The notes below the pieces were generated by a model that was not told where the DNA came from, did not search any database, and worked only from the letters and a program-made list of their open reading frames with translations. Shown piece by piece: positions 45,989 through 53,020 of a DNA stretch of 64,000 nucleotides. Origin of the DNA: Acidobacterium capsulatum ATCC 51196 (GTDB taxonomy: Bacteria > Acidobacteriota > Terriglobia > Terriglobales > Acidobacteriaceae); the NCBI RefSeq assembly GCF_000022565.1, contig NC_012483.1, positions 372,001 through 436,000 of the forward strand. The letters are read 5' to 3'. Made by a program: the position numbers and the translations under genes. Numbering within the stretch: the first letter of the stretch is position 1; each line of letters opens with the position of its first letter.

Positions 45989-46792
45989 TTATGCAGAAAA
46001 TGTCGTGTGCTTCGCGCGGCGCGCCGGCGTGCGGGAAACCCGTCCGGCCGCTTGCAAAAACTCTTCAGTGATGCGCGCCCGGTGCCCGGCTTCGAGCAGT
46101 CCCTTGCGCGCCAGATGTGCTTCCATGCGGGCGATCGCATTCCCATCGCCCTTTTCCAAACGAATGTCCTTGCAGTCAATCAGCGTCGGGCCGGTGCCCT
46201 CGCGCGCCCTCTGCATCATCTCAAACGCCACCCGGTACAGGGCCACCACATCATGCGCATCTACCGGAACGCTGATCACACCCTCGATCGCGGCCTCGCC
46301 GCTCCAGTCAAAGGCATCCTCCCCGGTCAGCTTGCGCGGCGAGGGCAGTAGCACATACAGAATCGGCAGCCTATGCCGCGCCGCAAACCGCAGCGCCTCG
46401 CGAAACGCCTCCGGAACCAGCCGGTCCGGCGTCGCAAAGGCCAGCACCACCGCACCCGGGTGCTGCAGTTGCTGCGTCAGGGCGATGCCGGTAGCGATGG
46501 AGAGGGGAGCTTCGATGGGCTGGGGCAGAAGGGGAGTGGCGGAGTTCTCAATTAGTTGCGCGGCCGGTCCGGGAACAGTGACCGTAATGCGGTCAATTGC
46601 CTCAATTCCCGCCAGCATGGCCGCGAATACGGCCTCGTAGCGGCCCTGCGCTCGCGGCTCCCGCGCCGCCAGCCGCACCATCGCCGCATACAGTTCCAGG
46701 AGCCGCGCATTGCTGATCAGCGGCGCGCCGTGCTTGCCTGCAACGTCGGCGTCGGCGGCCGATTCCGGGTTCAAAATAGCAGTTTGGCTCAT
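45989..46792 (-). CDS. E1-alpha-like TPP-fold protein lacking the GDG motif
   Basis: This 267-residue protein resembles the TPP-binding core of E1-alpha subunits (APLSIATGIALTQQLQHPGAVVLAF, FREALRFAARHRLPILYVLLP, VPVDAHDVVALYRVAFEMMQRAREGTGPTLIDCKDIR). Where the TPP/Mg motif G-D-G should be, it reads FATPDRL. It is shorter than true E1-alpha (about 360). It lies directly upstream of aceE, so a structural or regulatory role near pyruvate dehydrogenase is possible, but that is an inference. Confidence 0.65.
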   Translation of the reverse strand: MSQTAILNPESAADADVAGKHGAPLISNARLLELYAAMVRLAAREPRAQGRYEAVFAAMLAGIEAIDRITVTVPGPAAQLIENSATPLLPQPIEAPLSIATGIALTQQLQHPGAVVLAFATPDRLVPEAFREALRFAARHRLPILYVLLPSPRKLTGEDAFDWSGEAAIEGVISVPVDAHDVVALYRVAFEMMQRAREGTGPTLIDCKDIRLEKGDGNAIARMEAHLARKGLLEAGHRARITEEFLQAAGRVSRTPARRAKHTTFSA

Positions 46793-46882
46793 GGCAAAAG
46801 GATGGTGCCTGCGACCTTAAATTCTATCGCACCATAGGCATGCCGTGGCACCCGCGTGCGCTCCATCTTCGACGCACGCACA

Positions 46883-46916
46883 AAAGGGCGGGATGCTTGC
46901 CAGCATCCCGCCCTTT
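46883..46916 (-). terminator. Rho-independent terminator
   Basis: AAAGGGCGGGATGCT (46883-46897) pairs with AGCATCCCGCCCTTT (46902-46916). This is a perfect 15-bp stem with a 4-nt loop, 28 bases after the beta-barrel gene on the minus strand. Confidence 0.85.
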
Positions 46917-46943
46917 ATGTCGTCCGGCTTATCTCACGCTGCT

Positions 46944-47579
46944 TTAGCGCAGGTTAAAGACAAATCCAAACCGCGCCTGGTAGTTGTTCTGCCACTGCCC
47001 GTTGTAATCAAACCGCTCGCCCGTCCACTCCGCCGGAACAAACTCCAGCCCGAAGCGAGGCGTCAGGTTCACGTCAAACCCAAGACCGGCCGACGCCGTC
47101 GGATTCCACGTAATCCCCGGATGCGTCCTCGTGCCAAACATGTTCCGGCCGATGCCCGTGCGCGTCTCACCCGCTTCGCCAAAGACAAACGGCGTGCCCC
47201 GCCAGCGCGGATTCAGCGTATACCGCGGCCCTGCCATCATCGAGAGCTTGTTCTCTACGGGATAAACGCCACTCGTGTAGGAACTCACAAAGTCCGCCTG
47301 CAGGCCAAGCCGTTTCGTAAAGTTGATCTCCGGCATCACTCCCCACCCAGCCAGCAACTCGTGGTTCACTCCCGGCGTATCCTGGGTCCATTGCCGCGTG
47401 AAGACGCCCGTAAAGGCAACCGACCCGCGCAGCTTGCGGTCCTTTGCCGGCTTCATCGCCATCTGGTTGCTCGATGCTGTCATCTGGGGGGAAGGGGCGC
47501 TCTCAGGCCCGTCCTGTGCCACAGCAGCCGTGGCCGTCGAAGCGAGAATCAGCGTAAGCGCAATCATTATGTTTTTCAT
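46944..47579 (-). CDS. Outer-membrane beta-barrel protein
   Basis: This is a 211-residue exported protein with signal peptide (IALTLILASTATAAVA) and a short polar linker. Its barrel-like alternating strands (LAGWGVMPEINFTKRLGLQADFVSSY, TASAGLGFDVNLTPRFGLEFVPAEW) end YQARFGFVFNLR. It looks like the OmpW/OmpA-like small porin-type proteins common in acidobacteria. Ligand unknown. A strong terminator follows. Confidence 0.8.
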   Translation of the reverse strand: MKNIMIALTLILASTATAAVAQDGPESAPSPQMTASSNQMAMKPAKDRKLRGSVAFTGVFTRQWTQDTPGVNHELLAGWGVMPEINFTKRLGLQADFVSSYTSGVYPVENKLSMMAGPRYTLNPRWRGTPFVFGEAGETRTGIGRNMFGTRTHPGITWNPTASAGLGFDVNLTPRFGLEFVPAEWTGERFDYNGQWQNNYQARFGFVFNLR

Positions 47580-47642
47580 CGGAATCTACATCTCCTCCAA
47601 AGGGTGGCAAGTATGCCAACCCCAGTCCTATCTCTGATGTAG

Positions 47643-48058
47643 AAGTAGTGAACCGTGTCGCCTCAAAAATACGTCACAGTAGCGGATATTTTTTTCGCTC
47701 GAAAAAGCGCCGCTCAGGCAACCCGGCGCGGGACCGCGTCCATCCCGGAAAATGCGTCGCAGACAGCCTTCGATCGCAGGTCTGGCGCGGGCCGGGCGCT
47801 CTTCCGCCCTCCTGGTGTGCAGGCGTGCCGCTCCCATCGAGCGCCGGTAAGTAAGAAGGAATGTCCCTGGCGAATTCACAAAAATGAAAAGTTGCCAGAC
47901 TCGCACGTTCACACGCAAAGCGCAAGAGGAAAACCCACGCGAATTTTCCTCAGAAATGTTGAAATGCCTGTGCATATTCCGGTGTCAATTCCCGAAAGTG
48001 CAACAGGCATGCCCACTTCAGCACATTGCACCGCTTCCGGTGCATCGCCTTAAAAAAT
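47643..48058. other. Intergenic region, no convincing gene
   Basis: Open frames here have odd composition and no ribosome site. A small palindrome TGCACCGCTTCCGGTGCA near 48028-48045 lies after argJ on the minus strand and could contribute to its end. Confidence 0.4.
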
Positions 48059-49282
48059 TTACGTCGAATAATCCGCGTTGATGTGTACGTACTCGCTCGT
48101 CAGATCCGTCGTCCAGAAACGGCACTTTCCATCGCCCATTCCCAGCACAATTCTGATCGAGAACTCGCGCTGCTTCAGGTAAGCATGCGCCGCCGCCTCG
48201 TCATACAGCGGCGAACGTCCGCCGTAACGGCAGATTTCATGCTCACCAAACCAGATGCCGACCTTCTCCGGCACAATCGCCACACCGGAGTAGCCAATCG
48301 CTGCCATCAGCCTTCCCCAGTTCGGATCATTGCCCGCCCAAGCCGTCTTCACCAGCGGCGAATGCGCGATGGTCTTTGCAATCGCCCGCGCATCGGCATC
48401 GCTCGCCGCGCCTTCAATCTGCAGCTCCACCACGTGCGTCACGCCTTCGCCGTCATCCACAATCTGCTTCGCCAGTGAGAGGCACACCGCGTTCAGCGCC
48501 GCGCCAAAGGCCTCCACTCCGGCCTCTACACGCGCGTCCGCCGTGCTTGAGGCCAGCAGCAGCACCGTGTCATTGGTCGAGGTATCGCCGTCAATCGACA
48601 CCGAGTTGAAGCTCTGCTCCACCGCGCCCCGCAGATACCCGTCCAGTACCGCCGGCTCCATCACCGCATCGGTGAACACGTACGCCAGCATCGTCGCATG
48701 CGGCACCAGTTGCGGACCGATCATGCCCGCGCCCTTGCACGCCCCGGCAATCCGCACCGTCTTGCCGCCGATCGTGCAGGTGGCCGTGGCCACCTTCGGC
48801 TTCGTATCCGTCGTCAGAATCGCCCGCGCAAAGGCCGAGAACTGTTCCGCCGTCGCCTGCGCCTGTTCGCGCGCAGCAGGCAGAGCCCGCACCAGAATCT
48901 CCGCCGGCAGCGGCACTCCGATAATGCCCGTCGAGGAAGGGAAGACCTCGTGCTCTTCGCAGCCAAACGTCGCCGCCGCGGCGGAGCACACCTCCCGCGC
49001 CGCCCGCAGTCCAGCCTCGCCGGTCGCGCAGTTCGCGTTGCCTGAGTTCACGGCCACCACCCGCACGCGGCCGCCGCTCCGGGCCATGTGCTCGCGGTCC
49101 ACCACCAGGGGAGCGGCCTGCACGCGATTCGCCGTATACAGCGCCGCAGCGGACGCAGGTGCTTCCGCAATCACCAGTGCAAAGTCAGGCTTGCCGCTGG
49201 CTTTGATTCCCGCCGTCACGGCGGCAAATTGAAATCCGCCCGGAAGGGCATCGGCAGAGAGAAGCAGGTTATCGTTGGTCAT
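48059..49282 (-). CDS. argJ: Bifunctional glutamate N-acetyltransferase/amino-acid acetyltransferase
   Basis: This is a 407-residue enzyme of arginine synthesis that moves the acetyl group from N-acetylornithine to glutamate. ArgJ self-cleaves before a Thr; the conserved stretch ARAILTTDTKPKVA and the following SINGDTSTND-like segment (SVSIDGDTSTNDTVLLLAS) are present. The oxyanion Thr pair is in FPSSTGIIGVPLP. The C-terminus ends YVHINADYST as usual. It is monocistronic here, with no other arg genes nearby. Confidence 0.95.
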   Translation of the reverse strand: MTNDNLLLSADALPGGFQFAAVTAGIKASGKPDFALVIAEAPASAAALYTANRVQAAPLVVDREHMARSGGRVRVVAVNSGNANCATGEAGLRAAREVCSAAAATFGCEEHEVFPSSTGIIGVPLPAEILVRALPAAREQAQATAEQFSAFARAILTTDTKPKVATATCTIGGKTVRIAGACKGAGMIGPQLVPHATMLAYVFTDAVMEPAVLDGYLRGAVEQSFNSVSIDGDTSTNDTVLLLASSTADARVEAGVEAFGAALNAVCLSLAKQIVDDGEGVTHVVELQIEGAASDADARAIAKTIAHSPLVKTAWAGNDPNWGRLMAAIGYSGVAIVPEKVGIWFGEHEICRYGGRSPLYDEAAAHAYLKQREFSIRIVLGMGDGKCRFWTTDLTSEYVHINADYST

Positions 49283-49427
49283 GAGCTTTTATTTTCACCT
49301 GAAATCCCTCTTCTTTATGCAATCCATGTACTTCCTCTGTTAACTAAAATCGCTTTTTCTCCGTGCTATCTCTGGAACAGCCTGATAAAAAGGTTGGAGG
49401 CAAACCCGACCCCTCTAAGGAAGGTCC

Positions 49428-50288
49428 ATGAGCGCAGAGCCCCATTCCCCCGAGGCACCCTCCGCCGCCAGCGGCAGCACAGCTTTCACCTCACAGGTGG
49501 CTGCGCCCCAGACCACGCTTTTTCTTGAAATGCAGCACGTCGATGTCGCCCGCGGCGAAAACATCGTTCTCCATGACGTTTCGCTGCGCATCGCACGTGG
49601 CGAGCAGATGGTCATCCTCGGGCCCAACGGCTGCGGCAAATCCACGCTCATCAAGACCATCACGCGCGAGTGCTACCCCATCCCAAAGGATGGCTCCTGC
49701 ATGCGCCTCTTCGGCTATGACCGCTGGGTCGTCTCCGAGCTGCGCCAATATCTCGGCGTCGTCGAGCAAACGCTTCCTTCCGAACGAACGCCCACCACGC
49801 GCGGCCGCGACGTCGTCATCGCCGGCCTGCTGGGCACCGCCACCCTCTGGCCCCACCAGACTGTCACCGCCGAAATGCGCGAACGGGCCGACACCGCTCT
49901 CGGCCTCCTGGACGCGCATCACCTTGCAGAAAAGCTTGTCGGCCGCATGTCCGCCGGCGAGCAGCGCCGCGTCCTTATCGCCCGCGCACTCGTCCATGCG
50001 CCAGAAATGCTTCTCCTCGACGAGCCTTCCAACGCCCTCGACATGGCCGCACAACAGGAGCTGCGTGAAGTCCTCCGCTCCATCGCCGGCATGGGCATTG
50101 GCATCCTGATGGTCACCCACCACCTCGGCGACATCCTCCCCGAGATGGATCGCGTGCTCATGCTCCGCGCCGGCCGCATCTACGCCGACGCCCCCAAGCA
50201 TGACCTCATCACACCCCAGATCATGGCCGATCTCTTCGGCGCACAGGTCGAGATCGTCGAGCGCAACGGCTACCTGCACGCCTGGTAG
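49428..50288 (+). CDS. ABC transporter ATP-binding protein
   Basis: This is a 286-residue single ABC domain with an extra 30-residue polar N-terminus. Walker A is GPNGCGKST, the signature MSAGEQRRVLIARAL and Walker B LLLDEPSNAL with H-loop VTHHLGD. ATG 49428 follows AAGGAAGG. It resembles metal/iron-type or YlmA/ModF-like lone ATPases. No permease gene is adjacent, so the transport substrate is unknown. Confidence 0.85.
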   Translation: MSAEPHSPEAPSAASGSTAFTSQVAAPQTTLFLEMQHVDVARGENIVLHDVSLRIARGEQMVILGPNGCGKSTLIKTITRECYPIPKDGSCMRLFGYDRWVVSELRQYLGVVEQTLPSERTPTTRGRDVVIAGLLGTATLWPHQTVTAEMRERADTALGLLDAHHLAEKLVGRMSAGEQRRVLIARALVHAPEMLLLDEPSNALDMAAQQELREVLRSIAGMGIGILMVTHHLGDILPEMDRVLMLRAGRIYADAPKHDLITPQIMADLFGAQVEIVERNGYLHAW

Positions 50289-50332
50289 CCTACGCCGCTC
50301 CCGCAAAGCTGCGTCGTCGCCAGCAAATAACT

Positions 50333-50435
50333 GCGTCATTCTGAACCGCAAAGCGGTGAAACAGGGTAGGAAGAATCCCGGCGATGCTTCGGTCGCATAC
50401 ACCGCCTCAGGTTTCTCTCGCACTCCCGGCCGGAT
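50333..50435. repeat. Imperfect intergenic repeat, copy D
   Basis: It includes TGCGTCATTCTGAACCGC, GGAAGAATCCCGGCGATGC and CAGGTTTCTCTCGCAC, a shorter and more diverged copy than those at 15115, 21166 and 37178. Confidence 0.65.
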
Positions 50436-50475
50436 TCCTGAAAGGGAGCGCGACATCAGCCCCTGCCGCTCCGCC

Positions 50476-51144
50476 TCAACGCTGGCTCTGCGTCACCGGC
50501 TGCGTCTGCACCAGTTGAATCGGATACACATACTTCAAATACATGTAGAAAAAGCCCATCGAGAACGCCAGAATAATCACCCCCAGCGTCGCCGAATGCA
50601 CCTCAAGCCCAGTGGCGGAAATCTTCAGCGTCGTGCCACTCGGCTCGCTCGCCACCGCTGTGGCCGCGGCTCCATCGCCAGCCGCTGCGGCCGCCGTCAG
50701 CGCCGCCGCATGCGCATCCATCACTTCCATGCGCTTGCTGCCCAGCCGCATGCTGTACTGCAGTTGCCAGGCAGCAAAAATGATGCCAGCCACCACCAGC
50801 AGGACGCTCACTACAAAAATCACAATGCCTGACCAGTACTGCCACACAAACACATTCCGGGTGTGGTGCCACTGATAAATCAGGTAATTCAACTCCGCCT
50901 CTTCCTCCTTTTTCTGCAGTGCTGAAAGCTGCGTATCGCTACTGTGAGCGACCTGATCGGGAACGATCTTGGCGTCTCCCTTGCACGGCACAATCTCGCG
51001 TTCGCCGCCCACCATCTGCAGGCTCGGCTTGCAAGGAGGCTGAATGCTCATGCGCTCAACGTATAGATGATGCACCGCTCCGGCCGTCTGCTGCGCGAGG
51101 CAGGGAACAGCGCAAAGTAGCAAAAGATACGCCAGTCGTTTCAT
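50476..51144 (-). CDS. Exported membrane protein with two transmembrane helices
   Basis: This encodes 222 residues: signal peptide (LAYLLLLCAVPCLA), a periplasmic part with Cys pair, a helix near 105-127 (SGIVIFVVSVLLVVAGIIFAAW) and a second near 184-202. The region between has an Ala-rich stretch (HAAALTAAAAAGDGAAATA). Its start overlaps the stop of the upstream small secreted protein by 4 bases (ATGA). No family is recognised; the two probably work together at the membrane. Confidence 0.75.
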   Translation of the reverse strand: MKRLAYLLLLCAVPCLAQQTAGAVHHLYVERMSIQPPCKPSLQMVGGEREIVPCKGDAKIVPDQVAHSSDTQLSALQKKEEEAELNYLIYQWHHTRNVFVWQYWSGIVIFVVSVLLVVAGIIFAAWQLQYSMRLGSKRMEVMDAHAAALTAAAAAGDGAAATAVASEPSGTTLKISATGLEVHSATLGVIILAFSMGFFYMYLKYVYPIQLVQTQPVTQSQR

Positions 51145-51551
51145 CGGCTCTGGGACTCGCTGTCGAGAAGATCTTTCAACATGCTTATGCGTTCCGCCAA
51201 AATCCTATCCAGTGTCCAGTTTGGGTGTTTCTGCTCGTATCGCAGTTCAGTCTCCACACCTTCCTGAGCGTTTTGAGACGCCTCTCCAATCATGCGCAGA
51301 AGCTCTGTATTTTCGGTTTCGTACCAGTTCGCGGAGGGACTGAAGCAACGTACAGCGTTCACGCCTGTATTTCCTACGCCTATTCCCAAATCTGCAGAAA
51401 TCGCGCTATCGGCTTCTGCTCCCTGCGTCGCATGTTGGGTCGTCTGAGGTTTCGCCGGCCCGGTTCCGGGCTGCGTCTGCGCCGCCACCATTTGCCCGCA
51501 AAGCAATAGGCCCACAAAACAGCCGAAGGGATGAGGCAACGTTCGCTTCAT
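51141..51551 (-). CDS. Small secreted protein, partner of the membrane protein
   Basis: This encodes 136 residues with a signal peptide (FGCFVGLLLCGQMVAA), a Thr/Gln/Pro-rich linker and a helical C-terminus (ENTELLRMIGEASQNAQEGVETELRYEQKHP). Its stop overlaps the next start as ATGA. It is unrecognised and is the last chromosomal-type gene before the phage-like element. Confidence 0.7.
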   Translation of the reverse strand: MKRTLPHPFGCFVGLLLCGQMVAAQTQPGTGPAKPQTTQHATQGAEADSAISADLGIGVGNTGVNAVRCFSPSANWYETENTELLRMIGEASQNAQEGVETELRYEQKHPNWTLDRILAERISMLKDLLDSESQSR

Positions 51552-51639
51552 GAATTGTCCCTGGAAGGAGATGCCGCAACATTAGGACCGAACCTCAGCG
51601 CCGTCAAGAAGATTCGTCCTCCAACCGCCACCGCTCCCC

Positions 51640-51770
51640 GCCTGTCATGCCGGCCAAAGCTCCGCCCCTAATCCCTTGTCATCCCGACCGAGCGAAGTGA
51701 GCGGAGGGACCTGCGCTCCCTCTCGCCCCATAAGACTCAGCCCCTGAAGGGTACGGGCTTTAGCCCGTAC
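51640..51770. repeat. Intergenic repeat fragment and REP palindrome
   Basis: GTCATCCCGACCGAGCGAAG and GGAGGGACCTGCGCTCCC (about 51675-51720) match the first half of the TCATTCTGAGCG-family copies. GTACGGGCTTTAGCCCGTAC (51751-51770) is a REP palindrome that differs at one base from the one at 21388. Nothing else is recognised between 51552 and 51911. Confidence 0.7.
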
Positions 51771-51911
51771 ATCCACCCCGCAAAAGTGTGAGTGAGCAAG
51801 ATCTGTGTCACTGGTGGGAGATTACGGGAGACGGCGGGAATCAGCGGGATTGGCGCGGGCGAAACACGCTTTTCCACAAACAAAAGAGCCCACACGGATT
51901 CGCACGATCGG

Positions 51912-52134
51912 TGACACTAAACTCGCGCACTTCCGTTGGATTCAAAGGGTAAGTTGTTGATTTTTCGTTTACAGAGTGCGGAAATCCAACGGAAGTGTTC
52001 CGTTGGATCAGAACACAGCCTAACGGCAGATGTGGAAAACTCTTCAAACCCGCGAATCGAGCGGTCGCATCGCCTACCAGCAATCCAACGGAAGTGACCA
52101 GAAACCCTCTAAAAAGGAAAATCCAACGGAAGTG
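51912..52134. mobile_element. Putative end of the Mu-like element with transposase-binding repeats
   Basis: The 15-base motif AATCCAACGGAAGTG occurs at 51983-51997, 52082-52096 and 52120-52134, and inverted at 51928-51942. A diverged inverted copy (51998-52009) abuts the second and forms an 11-bp palindrome around GTG. In Mu-like phages several transposase-binding sites cluster at each end, just outside the last gene. A 5'-TG that could be the terminus is at 51912 (TGACAC). The exact boundary is a guess, because the other end is outside the window. Confidence 0.65.
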
Positions 52135-52138
52135 AGGC

Positions 52139-52158
52139 AATATTCCATTTTTGGAATA
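52139..52158 (-). terminator. Hairpin after the last phage-like gene
   Basis: ATATTCCA and TGGAATAT pair around four T, between the last transposase-site copy and the stop of the LamG-like gene at 52178. Confidence 0.45.
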
Positions 52159-52177
52159 TCACCTCACCCGTCACATC

Positions 52178-53011
52178 TCAATAAGCCGCCCAGCGGCCCT
52201 TCAAATATTCCTGCGCATAGGCGATTTCCTGCGCGCTCAGTACACGGTTGACCACGACGCCTTCCAGGAAAGAGTCAATGGATTGAAAGCCCGCGATCGC
52301 GTTCGAGCCACCGAGGATAGCCAGCCGCTGACCGCTGCTGACTGCCGTGTTCGTGCCCAACGTGTCGTTTACCGTGGTCATCGTCTCAGCAGCGCCGTTG
52401 AGCGTGATCGATACACCGGCGGCATGCCCCGATCCGTCATACGTTACAGTCGCGATGTATGGATGGCCAGCGGCCAGTACCGTCGCGCCATGCACGTTGA
52501 TGGCATACGCCTGAGCACCGTTGTAGCTCAAGGCGAAAGTGAAAGTGCCACCGCTCGGCTTGCTACCTCCGACAAACCAGCCCCGAAAGGCAGCTGCCGG
52601 GTCCATACAGCTCATGATGGCTTCCCACGAATTGTTGCCGTTGTATGGCGACGCGCCGACGCGTTTGAAAGCGAGCAGAAGGCTGAAGGGTTTGTTGTAC
52701 TCAAACTGCACAGCAGCAGGCGCTGTAGCTGTGGCGAGTACTTGCGCAGTGGCCGAACTGGACGCGATGCCGGGCAGATTGTTCTGCTCATTTGCCGTCA
52801 AGGCCGGCTGCTCCGCACTCGTCGTCTGCACGAGCGCATAAGCGTTGGTCGATTGCCCAAGGAGCTGACTTACAGCGCCGGCCGAAGAAGTTACACCAGC
52901 GTCCGCCTTGAGCCATGCGGCGAGATTTGCGCCGAGCATGGAAGGACGCCAATTGAGTGAAAGGCCACCGGCCGAAAAATCGGCGCCACTGAGAATGAGC
53001 TGCCTGCCCAT
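52178..53011 (-). CDS. LamG/concanavalin-like phage surface protein
   Basis: This is a 277-residue beta-rich protein. It contains NLAAWLKADAGV, FSLLLAFKRVG, GHPYIATVTYDGSGHAAGVSITLNG and the closing VVNRVLSAQEIAYAQEYLKGRW, typical of LamG-like lectin domains that end phage and surface proteins. ATG 53011 follows AAGGAGA and lies 9 bases after the fibre gene. It probably binds host surface sugars together with the fibre. It is the last gene before the element's end. Confidence 0.7.
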   Translation of the reverse strand: MGRQLILSGADFSAGGLSLNWRPSMLGANLAAWLKADAGVTSSAGAVSQLLGQSTNAYALVQTTSAEQPALTANEQNNLPGIASSSATAQVLATATAPAAVQFEYNKPFSLLLAFKRVGASPYNGNNSWEAIMSCMDPAAAFRGWFVGGSKPSGGTFTFALSYNGAQAYAINVHGATVLAAGHPYIATVTYDGSGHAAGVSITLNGAAETMTTVNDTLGTNTAVSSGQRLAILGGSNAIAGFQSIDSFLEGVVVNRVLSAQEIAYAQEYLKGRWAAY

Positions 53012-53020
53012 GATGTCTCC

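Noticed and set aside
47655-48053. 132-codon frame in the gap before argJ
   Set aside because: No ribosome site, unusual composition and no motif; treated as non-coding.
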